Of a stretch of 34,423 bases of DNA, positions 17,207 to 28,392 are shown in pieces. Source of the stretch: Gammaproteobacteria bacterium (GTDB taxonomy: Bacteria > Pseudomonadota > Gammaproteobacteria > GCA-2400775); contig NVRQ02000067.1 in the NCBI GenBank assembly GCA_002400905.2, positions 1 through 34,423 on the forward strand, read 5' to 3'. The notes beneath the pieces are model-generated. The model did no database searches. It was given only the letters and a program-made list of their open reading frames with translations, and was not told where the DNA came from. The first letter of the stretch is position 1; the number at the start of each line of letters is the position of its first letter. A program made the translations under genes and the position numbers.

Positions 17207-18337
17207 ATGCTTGTTACCGCCTTGCTCGCGCTTGAGGATGGGACTGTCTTTTATGGCGAGTCACTCGGTGCGAAGGGTTATACCGTTGGTGAAGTGGTAT
17301 TTAATACTGCTATAACTGGTTATCAGGAGATCCTGACGGATCCTTCCTATTCCAAGCAATTGGTCACTCTGACCTATCCACATATTGGTAATACGGGTGT
17401 TAATAGTGATGACACCGAATCGAGCCAAATTCACGCTGCTGGGTTAATTGTGCGCGACGTGCCGATCACGCATAGCTGTTGGCGCCAAGAGGGTGATTTA
17501 CGTAGCTATTTACACGAAGCAGGTGTGGTGGCGATTGCTGATATCGATACGCGTAAGTTAACACGCATACTCCGAGAAAAAGGCGCACAAAGTGGCTGTC
17601 TTATGGCTGGCCCCGACGCCAATGCTGATAAAGCATTAGCGCTAGCACGTGGCTTTCCTGGTCTAAAAGGTATGGACTTAGCGCAAGTGGTAACGACGAA
17701 TGAATCCTATCAATGGAATACCACCACCTGGCGTTTAGATGGCTCGCATATTAATGCCAAGCCAAGTAAGCAGTTTCGTGTGGCTGCCTACGACTTTGGC
17801 GTAAAGCATAATATTCTTCGTTTATTGGTGGATAGAGGGTGTGACGTAACGGTATATCCGGCGAAAACGCCAGCGAGTATTGTGTTGGCAAGCCAGCCGG
17901 ATGGCGTCTTTTTGTCAAATGGTCCTGGCGATCCAGAACCTTGTGACTATGCGATTCAAGCGATTAAAGAAATTATAGAAACAAATATCCCCGTGTTTGG
18001 TATCTGCCTTGGCCACCAATTGTTAGGGCTGGCCAGTGGTGCGAAAACGGAAAAAATGAAATTTGGTCACCACGGTGCTAATCACCCAGTTCAAGATTTA
18101 GCCAATAATAAAGTGATGATTACCAGTCAAAACCATGGTTTTTCCGTGTCCGAGACAAACATGCCAGAAAACCTTGAAGTCACACATCGATCATTGTTTG
18201 ATGGCAGCGTGCAAGGTATTAAGCGTAAAGACAAACCTGCTTTTAGTTTTCAAGGTCATCCCGAAGCAAGCCCTGGTCCGCACGACGTGCAACCTTTATT
18301 CGATCAGTTTGTAGCGCTGATGAAGGCGCGGGGATAA
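17207..18337 (+). CDS. carA: Carbamoyl-phosphate synthase small subunit
   Basis: [56 protein letters not shown] glutaminase motif. Confidence 0.98.
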   Translation: MLVTALLALEDGTVFYGESLGAKGYTVGEVVFNTAITGYQEILTDPSYSKQLVTLTYPHIGNTGVNSDDTESSQIHAAGLIVRDVPITHSCWRQEGDLRSYLHEAGVVAIADIDTRKLTRILREKGAQSGCLMAGPDANADKALALARGFPGLKGMDLAQVVTTNESYQWNTTTWRLDGSHINAKPSKQFRVAAYDFGVKHNILRLLVDRGCDVTVYPAKTPASIVLASQPDGVFLSNGPGDPEPCDYAIQAIKEIIETNIPVFGICLGHQLLGLASGAKTEKMKFGHHGANHPVQDLANNKVMITSQNHGFSVSETNMPENLEVTHRSLFDGSVQGIKRKDKPAFSFQGHPEASPGPHDVQPLFDQFVALMKARG

Positions 18338-18346
18338 AGGACTAGT

Positions 18347-21300
18347 ATGCCAAAACGTAATGATATTAAAACCATTTTGATCATTGGCGCAGGACCGATT
18401 GTTATTGGTCAAGCCTGTGAGTTCGATTATTCCGGTGCGCAAGCCTGTAAAGCACTAAAAGAAGAAGGCTACCGCGTCGTTCTTGTTAACTCCAATCCTG
18501 CCACCATCATGACTGACCCAAGCATGGCGGATGCGACTTATATAGAGCCTGTGGAATGGCGTGTTGTAAAACGTATCATAGAAAAAGAACGTCCTGATGC
18601 TATTTTACCGACAATGGGCGGACAAACGGCACTCAACTGCGCACTTGATTTAGCCAGTAATGGTGTGCTCGACCAATATAACGTTGAGTTGATTGGTGCC
18701 AAAGAAGATGCCATAGACAAAGCCGAAGACCGTGATCGTTTTCGTATGGCAATGGATGCGATAGGTTTAAATACTCCGCGTTCTTATATTGCTCATACGA
18801 TGGAAGAAGTATTTGCAACACATTCGGACATTGGTTTTCCCACGATTATTCGTCCCTCATTTACCCTCGGTGGTAGCGGCGGAGGTGTCGCCTATAACCG
18901 TGAAGAGTTGACCGAAATTTGTGGTCGTGGTTTCGAGTTATCGCCAACTAATGAGCTGTTGATTGAAGAATCAATCATTGGTTGGAAAGAGTTTGAAATG
19001 GAGGTGGTGCGTGATAGCAAAGATAATTGCATTATTGTCTGTTCTATTGAAAACCTCGATCCTATGGGCGTGCATACCGGTGACTCGATTACTGTGGCGC
19101 CAGCACAAACACTAACGGATAAAGAATACCAATTATTGCGCAACGCATCGATTGCAGTACTGCGTGAGATCGGTGTCGATACGGGTGGTTCAAACGTTCA
19201 ATTTGCCATTAATCCTGAAGACGGACGTCTTGTTGTGATTGAAATGAATCCTCGCGTATCACGTTCTTCTGCCTTGGCATCAAAAGCGACCGGTTTCCCC
19301 ATCGCTAAAGTTGCGGCCAAGCTAGCGGTGGGTTACACGCTTGATGAACTGCGTAACGATATTACTGGTGGATTAACGCCGGCGTCGTTTGAACCGAGTA
19401 TTGATTATGTTGTAACCAAGATCCCAAGGTTTACGTTTGAGAAGTTCCCCCAGGCTGAAGACACGCTCAGCACTCAAATGAAATCGGTGGGTGAAGTCAT
19501 GGCGATGGGCAGAACCTTCCAAGAATCATTGCAAAAAGCCATGCGTGGCCTGGAAATTGGTGTCAACGGATTTGATGAGCAGTATGATCATTCACAAGCT
19601 GATGTTGCGGACCAAATTCGCAACTACTTGCGTTTGCCACGGCCGATGCGCATATGGGTGCTTGCAGATGCCTTGCGTGCGGGCATTCCGATGCAAGAGT
19701 TACAAGAAATTACCCGTATCGATCCTTGGTTTTTGGCACAAATCGCAGACTTGATTGCCGTCGAACAGAGCTTGTCGGGTGAAAAATTATTAGATATCGA
19801 TGCGGATAGATTACGCAAACTAAAGCGCAAAGGTTTTTCAGATAAGCGATTGTCAATGTTGCTTAGTTGTGCTGAAAGTGACGTGCGCGCATTGCGCAAC
19901 CAGCTAGCAGTGCACCCAGTTTTTAAACGTGTTGACTCCTGTGCTGCAGAATTTGCCACGACGACTGCCTATCTTTATTCGTGTTATGAAGACGAATGTG
20001 AGGCCGCGCCAACGGATAACGCTAAGATCATGATTTTGGGCGGAGGCCCAAATCGCATTGGTCAAGGTATCGAGTTTGATTATTGCTGTGTTCATGCCGC
20101 GTTGGCATTGCGCGAAGAAGGTTACGAAACCATAATGGTTAACTGTAATCCGGAAACCGTTTCTACCGACTATGACACTTCTGATCGACTCTATTTTGAG
20201 CCGCTGACATTGGAAGACGTACTTGAGGTGATTCGTGTTGAAAAACCCAAAGGCGTTATCGTCCAGTACGGTGGTCAAACGCCATTGAACTTGGCGCGTG
20301 CCTTGGAGGATGCTGGCGCACCAATTATTGGCACATCACCCGATGCGATAGATAAGGCAGAAGATCGTAAACATTTTCAGCTTATTGTTAATGAGCTAGG
20401 ATTATTGCAACCACCTAATGCCACCGCGACAAATGAAGCGGAGGCCTTAGCGTTAGCCGAGGGCATCGGCTTTCCGTTAGTCGTGCGACCATCTTATGTC
20501 TTGGGTGGTAGAGCGATGGAAATTGTTCACGACATTAGTGATCTCGAGCGTTATATGCGCGAAGCCGTTAAGGTGTCAAACGATGCACCAGTGTTGTTAG
20601 ATCGTTTTCTCGATGATGCGATTGAAGTTGACGTCGATGCGGTTTGTGACGGTGAGCATGTCACTATTGGTGGCATCATGGAGCATATAGAGCAAGCCGG
20701 TGTTCATTCGGGTGACTCGGCCTGTTCATTGCCGCCATATAGTTTAAGTGATGACATTCAAATTGAAATTAAACGGCAGATGCGACAGTTAGCAGGTGCA
20801 TTAGGCGTGATTGGTTTGATGAATGCGCAATTTGCCGTAAAGGGTGACAAAGTTTATTTGATCGAAGTTAATCCGCGTGCCTCACGTACCGCACCCTTTG
20901 TATCCAAAGTGATTGGTTATTCTTTGGCTAAAGTGGGTGCCTTGTGCATGGTCGGCAAGACCCTTGCGGAGCAAGGTATGGATGAAGATATCGTAGCGCC
21001 TTACCATGCTGTGAAAGAAGCTGTATTCCCGTTTTCCAAATTTCTTGGAGTTGATCCATTGCTCGGGCCAGAGATGAAATCAACGGGTGAAGTCATGGGG
21101 ATTGGCCGCAGCTTCGCCGAAGCCTTTGCCAAAGCACAGATGGCAGCAGGTAGCTTTCTCACCTGCGGTGGCCGAGCATTTATCAGCGTTAGAGACGCCG
21201 ATAAACAGCACGCTATAGAGATTGCTAGAGATCTGTTGATGCTGGGCTTTAAGATAGTTGCGACGGGGGGAACCGCTAAAGTGCTTGAACAAGCCGGTTT

Positions 21301-21577
21301 AACAGTAGAGACTGTATTAAAGGTAATCGAAGGGCGTCCTCACGTAGTTGATATGATTAAGAACGAAGAGATTTCGTTTATCGTTAATACGACTGAAGGT
21401 AAGCAAGCTATCGCCGATTCGTATTCTATTCGACGTGAAGCCTTGCAGCACAAGATTGCTTATACCACCACCATAGCGGGTGCCCGCGCTAGCTGCATGG
21501 CGATGGCTAAAGGAAATGATTATGATGTTTATGCTCTACAGGCATTGCATGAGGAATTGCGTAAGGAATTGAATTAA
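18347..21577 (+). CDS. carB: Carbamoyl-phosphate synthase large subunit
   Basis: [42 protein letters not shown]; 1076 aa; two ATP-grasp halves. Confidence 0.98.
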   Translation: MPKRNDIKTILIIGAGPIVIGQACEFDYSGAQACKALKEEGYRVVLVNSNPATIMTDPSMADATYIEPVEWRVVKRIIEKERPDAILPTMGGQTALNCALDLASNGVLDQYNVELIGAKEDAIDKAEDRDRFRMAMDAIGLNTPRSYIAHTMEEVFATHSDIGFPTIIRPSFTLGGSGGGVAYNREELTEICGRGFELSPTNELLIEESIIGWKEFEMEVVRDSKDNCIIVCSIENLDPMGVHTGDSITVAPAQTLTDKEYQLLRNASIAVLREIGVDTGGSNVQFAINPEDGRLVVIEMNPRVSRSSALASKATGFPIAKVAAKLAVGYTLDELRNDITGGLTPASFEPSIDYVVTKIPRFTFEKFPQAEDTLSTQMKSVGEVMAMGRTFQESLQKAMRGLEIGVNGFDEQYDHSQADVADQIRNYLRLPRPMRIWVLADALRAGIPMQELQEITRIDPWFLAQIADLIAVEQSLSGEKLLDIDADRLRKLKRKGFSDKRLSMLLSCAESDVRALRNQLAVHPVFKRVDSCAAEFATTTAYLYSCYEDECEAAPTDNAKIMILGGGPNRIGQGIEFDYCCVHAALALREEGYETIMVNCNPETVSTDYDTSDRLYFEPLTLEDVLEVIRVEKPKGVIVQYGGQTPLNLARALEDAGAPIIGTSPDAIDKAEDRKHFQLIVNELGLLQPPNATATNEAEALALAEGIGFPLVVRPSYVLGGRAMEIVHDISDLERYMREAVKVSNDAPVLLDRFLDDAIEVDVDAVCDGEHVTIGGIMEHIEQAGVHSGDSACSLPPYSLSDDIQIEIKRQMRQLAGALGVIGLMNAQFAVKGDKVYLIEVNPRASRTAPFVSKVIGYSLAKVGALCMVGKTLAEQGMDEDIVAPYHAVKEAVFPFSKFLGVDPLLGPEMKSTGEVMGIGRSFAEAFAKAQMAAGSFLTCGGRAFISVRDADKQHAIEIARDLLMLGFKIVATGGTAKVLEQAGLTVETVLKVIEGRPHVVDMIKNEEISFIVNTTEGKQAIADSYSIRREALQHKIAYTTTIAGARASCMAMAKGNDYDVYALQALHEELRKELN

Positions 21578-22056
21578 TGCAAAAAGAACCCGTCACCTTA
21601 AAAGGCGCAGAACGTCTGCGTGAAGAATTGCATCGTATGAAGTTTGTCGACCGCCCACGTATTGTAGAGGCGATAGCCACCGCGCGTGCGCACGGTGACC
21701 TGAAAGAAAATGCCGAATACCATGCGGCAAAAGAGCAGCAAGGTTTTTTAGAAGGGCGAATTCAAGAAGTTGATGGTCGTCTTAGCCATGCGCAAATCAT
21801 CGATATCGCATCGCTTGATCCTGGTGACAAAGTTGTATTTGGTGCAAAGGTCAATTTAATCAACGAAGAAAATGGTGAAAAAGTCACCTATCAGGTTGTT
21901 GGTGATCTCGAAGCGGATATTAGTAAAGGCTTGCTCTCAATTAACTCTCCTGTCGCGCGCGCACTGATCGGCAAAGAGGTGGGTGAAATCGCTACCGTCA
22001 ACGCGCCAGCCGGTGAGATTGAGTATGAAATTGATTCCGTCAGCTACGACGATTAA
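21577..22056 (+). CDS. greA: Transcription elongation factor GreA
   Basis: [55 protein letters not shown]; overlaps carB stop (TAATG). Confidence 0.98.
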   Translation: MQKEPVTLKGAERLREELHRMKFVDRPRIVEAIATARAHGDLKENAEYHAAKEQQGFLEGRIQEVDGRLSHAQIIDIASLDPGDKVVFGAKVNLINEENGEKVTYQVVGDLEADISKGLLSINSPVARALIGKEVGEIATVNAPAGEIEYEIDSVSYDD

Positions 22057-22058
22057 GC

Positions 22059-22562
22059 ATGATTGCTAATTCCAGCTTAGCTGGTATGAAACACTATACT
22101 AGACTCAACTTAGGCGAACGCATATTACTAACGCTTTGGGTAGGCGGTACCTGGACGATCGGTTATATCGCAGCCCCTGTCTTATTTAACTTTCTTGATA
22201 CGGACCGACAACTGGCAGGGGCTATTGTCGGGGAAATGCTGCGAGCAATGCTGACTATCGGATTGATTTGTGGCGTGATATTGCTGATCAGTGGCGCATT
22301 AAATGGTTTGAATTCGGCACTAAAATCATGGCGCTGGTGGCTGATAGTCGCCATGCTAGTCATTATATTAGTTAGCTTATTCGGTGTTCACCCCATGGTT
22401 GCCGAATTGAAACTGCAAAAAGACCTCATGGACGCAATTGAATATAAATCTCAGTTTGGCAAACTGCATGGTCTATCTGCCGCGATTTATCTTCTCCTTA
22501 GTATCCTCGGTTTAGTTCTCGTCGTCTTTGGTTTACGGCGTCCATCATTAGATAGAATCTAG
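22059..22562 (+). CDS. DUF4149-like integral membrane protein
   Basis: GERILLTLWVGGTWTIGYIAAPVLFNFLDTDRQLAGAIVGEMLR...FGKLHGLSAAIYLL; downstream of greA as expected. Start may be ATG at 22086 (MKHYTRLN). Confidence 0.8.
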   Translation: MIANSSLAGMKHYTRLNLGERILLTLWVGGTWTIGYIAAPVLFNFLDTDRQLAGAIVGEMLRAMLTIGLICGVILLISGALNGLNSALKSWRWWLIVAMLVIILVSLFGVHPMVAELKLQKDLMDAIEYKSQFGKLHGLSAAIYLLLSILGLVLVVFGLRRPSLDRI

Positions 22563-22571
22563 ATAGCGTTA

Positions 22572-22763
22572 ATGTCAAAATTACGTAAAAAACGTAAGGC
22601 ATTGATGTTCGTCACCTTTATTGGGTTTGCTCTAATCATACGTGCAATCGTTGATGTTTTTATGCGTGAGCCAATCAATATAGAGCGGACGGCCGCTGGA
22701 GTGGTTATCGTATTAGTGAGTGTTTACTTCTCTCGTCGATTAATGCAAAACAATGATCAATGA
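22572..22763 (+). CDS. Small membrane protein, unknown function
   Basis: 63 aa, basic N-terminus and two hydrophobic segments. Confidence 0.55.
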   Translation: MSKLRKKRKALMFVTFIGFALIIRAIVDVFMREPINIERTAAGVVIVLVSVYFSRRLMQNNDQ

Positions 22764-22803
22764 ATTGTTAGGTGATTGGATAAAGCAGTTAAAGTGATTG
22801 ATG

Positions 22804-22970
22804 CTAGGGGGCGTTCTCAATCACCTGAGTGAGCATGATTCTGAGGCATTTTTTGTGCTGGCAAGGCGCGGTGAGGCGGAATAGTTGTTCTATTGCAACG
22901 AACCGCAACGCCGCCAGCGCGAAAAAGGGCCAGAACCTTGCCGCGAACGGTGATTGAGAACGCCCCCTAG
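22804..22970. mobile_element. MITE-like 167-nt CTAG-bounded inverted-repeat element (copy 2)
   Basis: Perfect 22-nt terminal inverted repeat CTAGGGGGCGTTCTCAATCACC / GGTGATTGAGAACGCCCCCTAG; inner arms TTCTGaGGCATTTTTTGTGCTGGC / TTCTGGCCCTTTTTCGCGCTGGC; apex AATAG-TTGTT-CTATT. Confidence 0.85.
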
Positions 22971-22983
22971 TACTCCAGTAAGG

Positions 22984-23142
22984 TTGTATTGGTGTGGAGA
23001 ATACGTGAAAGGTTCTCTCAATGTTTTCAAAGTTGTTGATGGACAGTTTGTCATTGATCAAGAGGCTGAAACAGAATCTGAGATTCGTGAAACCGTTTCG
23101 AAATGTACCTTCTGGTACGTTGAAAATAGAGCAATAGATTAA
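22984..23142 (+). pseudogene. Short ferredoxin-like (Fer4_19-like) fragment
   Basis: LYWCGEYVKGSLNVFKVVDGQFVIDQEAETESEIRETVSKCTFWYVENRAID resembles the divergent mono-cluster ferredoxin family; ORF-track start (22954) lies inside the MITE-like element. Confidence 0.35.
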
Positions 23143-23317
23143 GGCGCTATACCTTGCCAGAAAACGTGATGGGGGATTTGAAAACCTTCACGCTCTGTTA
23201 ACAAACTCTTCTATATTTAAAGCTATTCACCTCAACCTTAGGTTAATCCGGACGATATCTCTTGAATAGAAGGAGATTTGGATTTATGGTCAAAGCTTAG
23301 ACATCGGAGGACAGGGT

Positions 23318-25807
23318 ATGTCTGCACCATCGAATATATCAGCAATGGTTACTGACATTGATTCAGGCACTTTGAGTGCAGAGGCGGAATCGATTAAGCA
23401 GTCTTTGATTAAGAGCTTACTTTATAATGTGGGTAAGGATGGCCATATTGCTACGCCTAGGGATTGGCTGCATACCCTGGCTTATGAAGTCCGTAACCGT
23501 CTGACGGAACATTGGATGGATACAATGACCAGCTACTATCGTGCTGATACTAAGCGCGTCTATTATTTATCGCTTGAATTCCTGATTGGCCGTTCGTTGA
23601 CGAATGCGCTGCTGTCGCTCGACATTTATGAACCTTGTCGTGAGGCAATGCATTCGTTGGGTATTGATCTTGAAGAGGTGTGTGATCTGGAATATGACGC
23701 GGCTCTGGGTAATGGTGGTTTGGGCCGTTTAGCGGCGTGTTTTCTTGATTCGATGGCAAGTTTGCAATTGCCTGGCTATGGTTATGGTATTCGCTATGAT
23801 TACGGTATGTTTCGCCAAGAGATTCGTAATGGTCAACAGGTAGAACATCCTGATAATTGGCTTCGCTACGGCAACCCTTGGGAGTTTGGCCGCCCTGAAT
23901 CTATTTATAGAGTGAAGTTTTTTGGTGAGACCGCAGACTATACGGATGATGATGGGCATTTGTGTCACCAATGGGTAGGTACGGAAGATATTATTGCGAT
24001 GGCCTATGACACACCTGTACCGGGATATGCGAATAACACGGTTAACAATATGCGTTTGTGGTCTGCAAAAGCCAGTCGCGATTTCAACCTTCAGTATTTT
24101 AATGAAGGTGATTATATTAAGGCGGTCGAAGATAAAACCCTATCTGAAAACCTATCTAAGGTGCTGTATCCGGATGATTCGACAGACAGTGGTCGTGAAC
24201 TACGATTGCAACAGCAATACTTTTTTGTCAGTGCATCTTTACAAGATATTATTCATAGATTCAATAAGGTTCATGATTCTTTTGATGCGTTATCGGACAA
24301 GGTTTCTATTCAGCTCAATGATACCCACCCGTCGATTGCCGTCGCTGAGCTTATGCGTATTCTGGTTGATACGCATCACTATGAGTGGGAGCGTGCTTGG
24401 AAGATTACACAAAATACGTTTTCTTATACTAATCATACCTTGTTACCTGAAGCGCTAGAGACCTGGCCTGTTGAGTTATTGCAACGCGTATTACCGCGGC
24501 ACTTGCAAATCATCTATGAGATTAATCATAAATTTCTTAAGAAGGTGACATATTGGCGTCCAGGTGATGAGGGTTTATTGAGGCGTATGTCTATTATTGG
24601 TGAAGAGGGCGTGCGCCATGTACGTATGGCGCATATTGCAATCGTGGGGAGTCATAAGGTTAATGGTGTAGCGGCATTGCATTCAGATTTAATGCAAAAA
24701 ACGATATTTGCTGATTTCCATGCTTTTTTCCCGGAAAAATTTATCAACGTTACCAATGGAGTTACGCCACGTCGTTGGTTGAACCAATCGAATCCTTTGT
24801 TATCGAAGTTGATTTCTTCCCGTATTGGCGACGGTTGGAAAAAATCTTTATCTGATTTATCTCAACTTTCTAAATATGCCAGTGATAGTGAATTTCAGTC
24901 TGCTATTGCAGAAGTTAAGTATGAAAACAAGAAGCGTTTATTGCCTTTGATTGCTGCTCGTGCTGGCGTTGATGTAAATCCGAATGCAATGTTTGATGTG
25001 CACGTAAAACGTATGCATGAATATAAGCGACAACTATTGAATGTATTGCATGTCATCACGCGCTATAACGAAATCAAGGATAACCCAGATTCCTCTTTTG
25101 TTCCGCGTGCGGTGATATTTGCCGGTAAGGCTGCGCCAGGTTACGCAATGGCTAAGTTGGTGATTCGTTTGATTAATGATGTGGCAGAAATAGTAAACAA
25201 TGATCCGTTGGTGGGAGACAAGCTTAAAGTGGTATTTATGCCTAACTATGATGTGTCGTCGGCGCAGCTCATTATTCCGGCTGCAGATCTATCTGAGCAA
25301 ATTTCCACAGCGGGTACTGAGGCATCTGGCACGGGTAATATGAAGTTATCTCTCAATGGTGCATTAACGATAGGCACGCTTGATGGTGCGAATATTGAAA
25401 TTCGCGAGGAAGTGGGAGAAGAAAACTTCTTTATATTTGGTTTGACTACTGATGAGGTCAGGGAGCTTAAAGCCAGTGGGTATCAACCATGGGATTACTA
25501 CAATAGCGATGATGTATTGCAACGTGTGCTAGATATGATTCGTGACGGCTTTTTTTGTCCAGATGAAAAATCGCGTTATCAACCGGTCTTTGATACGCTG
25601 ACGGCATGGGGAGATAATTATTGTTTGCTAGCAGACTATGCATCTTACATTGCTTGTCAGCGAAGTGTGGATGATTTGTATATTCGGCCCAGTGCATGGA
25701 TTGAAAAATCGATACTTAATATTGCTAATATGGGCAAATTCTCCAGTGATCGTACGATAGAAGAATATGCCCAACATATTTGGTATGTTAAGCCCGTCCC
25801 GCATTAA
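23318..25807 (+). CDS. glgP: Glycogen/starch/alpha-glucan phosphorylase
   Basis: RVYYLSLEFLIGRSLTNALLSL, LGNGGLGRLAACFLDSMASL, EASGTGNMKLSLNGALTIGTLDGANIEI (PLP site region); RBS GGAGG upstream. Confidence 0.97.
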   Translation: MSAPSNISAMVTDIDSGTLSAEAESIKQSLIKSLLYNVGKDGHIATPRDWLHTLAYEVRNRLTEHWMDTMTSYYRADTKRVYYLSLEFLIGRSLTNALLSLDIYEPCREAMHSLGIDLEEVCDLEYDAALGNGGLGRLAACFLDSMASLQLPGYGYGIRYDYGMFRQEIRNGQQVEHPDNWLRYGNPWEFGRPESIYRVKFFGETADYTDDDGHLCHQWVGTEDIIAMAYDTPVPGYANNTVNNMRLWSAKASRDFNLQYFNEGDYIKAVEDKTLSENLSKVLYPDDSTDSGRELRLQQQYFFVSASLQDIIHRFNKVHDSFDALSDKVSIQLNDTHPSIAVAELMRILVDTHHYEWERAWKITQNTFSYTNHTLLPEALETWPVELLQRVLPRHLQIIYEINHKFLKKVTYWRPGDEGLLRRMSIIGEEGVRHVRMAHIAIVGSHKVNGVAALHSDLMQKTIFADFHAFFPEKFINVTNGVTPRRWLNQSNPLLSKLISSRIGDGWKKSLSDLSQLSKYASDSEFQSAIAEVKYENKKRLLPLIAARAGVDVNPNAMFDVHVKRMHEYKRQLLNVLHVITRYNEIKDNPDSSFVPRAVIFAGKAAPGYAMAKLVIRLINDVAEIVNNDPLVGDKLKVVFMPNYDVSSAQLIIPAADLSEQISTAGTEASGTGNMKLSLNGALTIGTLDGANIEIREEVGEENFFIFGLTTDEVRELKASGYQPWDYYNSDDVLQRVLDMIRDGFFCPDEKSRYQPVFDTLTAWGDNYCLLADYASYIACQRSVDDLYIRPSAWIEKSILNIANMGKFSSDRTIEEYAQHIWYVKPVPH

Positions 25808-25827
25808 CTATGCGAGACAGGAGTTTA

Positions 25828-27669
25828 TTAGCTAGCTTTTTTTTCTTTCAGTTTTTTGGGCTTACGTTGGGCTTTAGGTGGCGCGCTACGTTTAGGTTTG
25901 TGTTGCTTGGATGATGAGTCTGAGCCGCTCTTTTCGTTCAAACGTTTTATCTTCAATTGTTGACCACAAACCCAGGCTTTTTTAAGGTCCATAAAAATTT
26001 CTTTAGGCATATCACTGGGTAGATCGATAACGCTGTGGTCGTCAAAAATTTGTAGGCGGCCAATGTATTTGCTGTCTATGCCGGCTTCATTGGCTATCGC
26101 GCCGATGACGTTTGAAGGTTTAACGTCATGCTCGTGGCCGACTTCAATGCGAAATGATTCCATGTCTTCGTCAGTTTCATGATGACTTCTTTTTGGTTTG
26201 CGCTCGCTATCGCTATTTCTGTCGCGGTCGCGGCCTCTATCTCTACCGTGGCCATGTTCATTGCCTCTGTTACTACGTTCTCCACTATTTCTCTCTCGTG
26301 GTTTATGCTCATCACGTTGTCTTGATGGTCTGGCTGTTTCTTTCTTCAATAATAGTGAGCTGTCACCTTGAGCGATTTTTGCTAGTGCTGCAGCGATTTC
26401 AATAACAGGAATGTTATGTTCATGCTGGTACTGTTCTAGTACCTGCTGGTATAAATTGAGTTCGTCGTTGCTAGCGAGTGTATCGGTGATGCGTTGCTTA
26501 AATGTGGCTATGCGTTTGTCGTTAATCACTTCTGTCGAAGGCAATTCCATTATATCCATTTTTTGATTCGTCGCACGCTCGATAGTATTGAGCATACGAC
26601 GTTCGCGCGGTGCGACAAACATAATGGCATCACCCGAACGACCTGCGCGGCCGGTACGGCCTATGCGATGGACATAGGCTTCAGCGTCATACGGTATATC
26701 GTAGTTAATGACGTGTGAAACACGCTGAACATCGAGGCCACGGGCTGCAACGTCGGTAGCAATAACGATATCAAGATCACCTTTTTTAAGTTGGTTGACA
26801 GTACGCTCGCGTTGTTTTTGTATAATGTCTCCATTTAGCTCTGCTGCGGCATAGCCACGCGCACGTAGCTTGTCGGCAAGCTCTACCGTAGCAGTTTTCG
26901 TGCGAACGAAAATAATGACTCCGTCAAACGTTTCTGCTTCGAGAATGCGGGTTAGGGCATCGAGCTTATGGAGGCCACTCACTAACCAATAACGTTGGCG
27001 AATATTTTCTGCAGTGGTGGTTTTAACTTTGATGGTTATTTCTTCGGGATTATTCAAATACTTTTGCGCGATCTGACGAATAACTTTAGGCATAGTCGCA
27101 GAAAATAAACAAATCTGGCGGGTATCTGGTGTTTGTTCTAGCACCCATTCGACTTCTTCAACGAAACCCATACGCAACATTTCGTCGGCTTCATCAAGCA
27201 CTAAGGCTTTTAGTCCGCCGAGTTTCAAGGTGCCGCGACGCATATGGTCAGTGACTCGACCGGGGGTTCCGACAACGATATGGACACCACGTTTTAATGC
27301 GCGGATCTGTACACCATAGTCTTGACCGCCGTAGATGGGTGCGACATGAAAGCCTTTAATATGGCTGGCGTATTTCTGGAAAGCTTCTGCAACCTGAATT
27401 GCCAATTCACGTGTTGGTGTCAACACTAACACTTGGGTTTCATTACGCCGAACATCAATCTGTGAGAGTAACGGTAAAGCAAAGGCAGCCGTTTTACCGG
27501 TTCCGGTTTGCGCTTGGCCGATAACGTCACGACTATTGAGTACGTGCGGAATAATGGCCGCTTGAATGGGTGACGGAGTTTCGTAGCCAATGACCTTTAA
27601 TGCTTCGAGTACATCTTTACTCAAACCGAGATCAGTAAATTGGGGGGTATTTTCTGTTGGTGATGTCAT
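25828..27669 (-). CDS. deaD: DEAD-box RNA helicase, DeaD/CsdA-like with DbpA-type RNA-binding domain
   Basis: AQTGTGKTAAFALPLL, VLDEADEMLRMGF, SATMP, HRIGRTGRAGR; C-terminal DbpA-like domain; RD/RE-rich linker and Lys-rich tail. Confidence 0.93.
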   Translation of the reverse strand: MTSPTENTPQFTDLGLSKDVLEALKVIGYETPSPIQAAIIPHVLNSRDVIGQAQTGTGKTAAFALPLLSQIDVRRNETQVLVLTPTRELAIQVAEAFQKYASHIKGFHVAPIYGGQDYGVQIRALKRGVHIVVGTPGRVTDHMRRGTLKLGGLKALVLDEADEMLRMGFVEEVEWVLEQTPDTRQICLFSATMPKVIRQIAQKYLNNPEEITIKVKTTTAENIRQRYWLVSGLHKLDALTRILEAETFDGVIIFVRTKTATVELADKLRARGYAAAELNGDIIQKQRERTVNQLKKGDLDIVIATDVAARGLDVQRVSHVINYDIPYDAEAYVHRIGRTGRAGRSGDAIMFVAPRERRMLNTIERATNQKMDIMELPSTEVINDKRIATFKQRITDTLASNDELNLYQQVLEQYQHEHNIPVIEIAAALAKIAQGDSSLLLKKETARPSRQRDEHKPRERNSGERSNRGNEHGHGRDRGRDRDRNSDSERKPKRSHHETDEDMESFRIEVGHEHDVKPSNVIGAIANEAGIDSKYIGRLQIFDDHSVIDLPSDMPKEIFMDLKKAWVCGQQLKIKRLNEKSGSDSSSKQHKPKRSAPPKAQRKPKKLKEKKAS

Positions 27670-27772
27670 GATTTTACCTTAAATAGAAAGTAGTGTTCGG
27701 CTATTCAAATCCAGATTAGAACCGGCGTTCGAATAGATGGTAGAATGCGGGTGTGACGAGTGTTGCCGCGAC

Positions 27773-28066
27773 TTACGCAGCAGGTAATTTAATCGTAGGC
27801 TTTTTGGCTGGTCGGTAATAAATAAAGACTCGGCCAATATTTTTCACTGGATCGCATTGCGCTCGTTCAGCAATTTCAGTGTCGACTTGCTTGCGAATAT
27901 CGCGGTCGCCATGGTTGATTTTTACTTTAATCAGCTCGTGGACATTAAGCGCAATATTGATCTCATTGATAACATTGTCGGTTAGACCGGCATTACCTAA
28001 GGTAACAACAGGCTTTAAGGTGTGCGCCAGACCATTAAGATGGCGACGCTCTTTTCCAGTAAGCAT
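27773..28066 (-). CDS. yhbY: Ribosome assembly RNA-binding protein YhbY
   Basis: MLTGKERRHLNGLAHTLKPVVTLGNAGLTDNVINEINIALNVHELIKVKI (CRM domain); start reset from 28084 to 28066. Confidence 0.95.
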   Translation of the reverse strand: MLTGKERRHLNGLAHTLKPVVTLGNAGLTDNVINEINIALNVHELIKVKINHGDRDIRKQVDTEIAERAQCDPVKNIGRVFIYYRPAKKPTIKLPAA

Positions 28067-28071
28067 TAGAT

Positions 28072-28320
28072 GTGAATACTCCAAATAATCATGCCCCTAT
28101 TCGGGCTAAAAAGCACTTCGCGGTTTTGGCGAGCCCATTTAATGGGGTCAAACTCGAACTAGCCCTGATTTTAATCATTGGGCTGGTATTATGGCTCGTG
28201 CTTGAACAACTCTTTCCTCACCGTGTTGAAGCTTTTTTCATGCTCATTGGCTATAGCTTGCTGGCGGCGGGATGGATAATCTTGCGTGTGCGTAACGTAT
28301 TAAAACAGACATTGGAGTAG
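28072..28320 (+). CDS. Small membrane protein, unknown function
   Basis: 82 aa with two TM-like segments; divergent from yhbY. Confidence 0.6.
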   Translation: MNTPNNHAPIRAKKHFAVLASPFNGVKLELALILIIGLVLWLVLEQLFPHRVEAFFMLIGYSLLAAGWIILRVRNVLKQTLE

Positions 28321-28392
28321 GTAGAGCCGTGATAATTAAGGTAAACACCAATGTGCAGCTCGACATTATGCCGGAAGTGGAGCATTAACGCT

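Noticed and set aside
26094-26405. Arg/Asp/Glu-rich region of the DEAD-box helicase as a special repeat
   Set aside because: Low-complexity charged linkers are common in DeaD/CsdA-type helicases.
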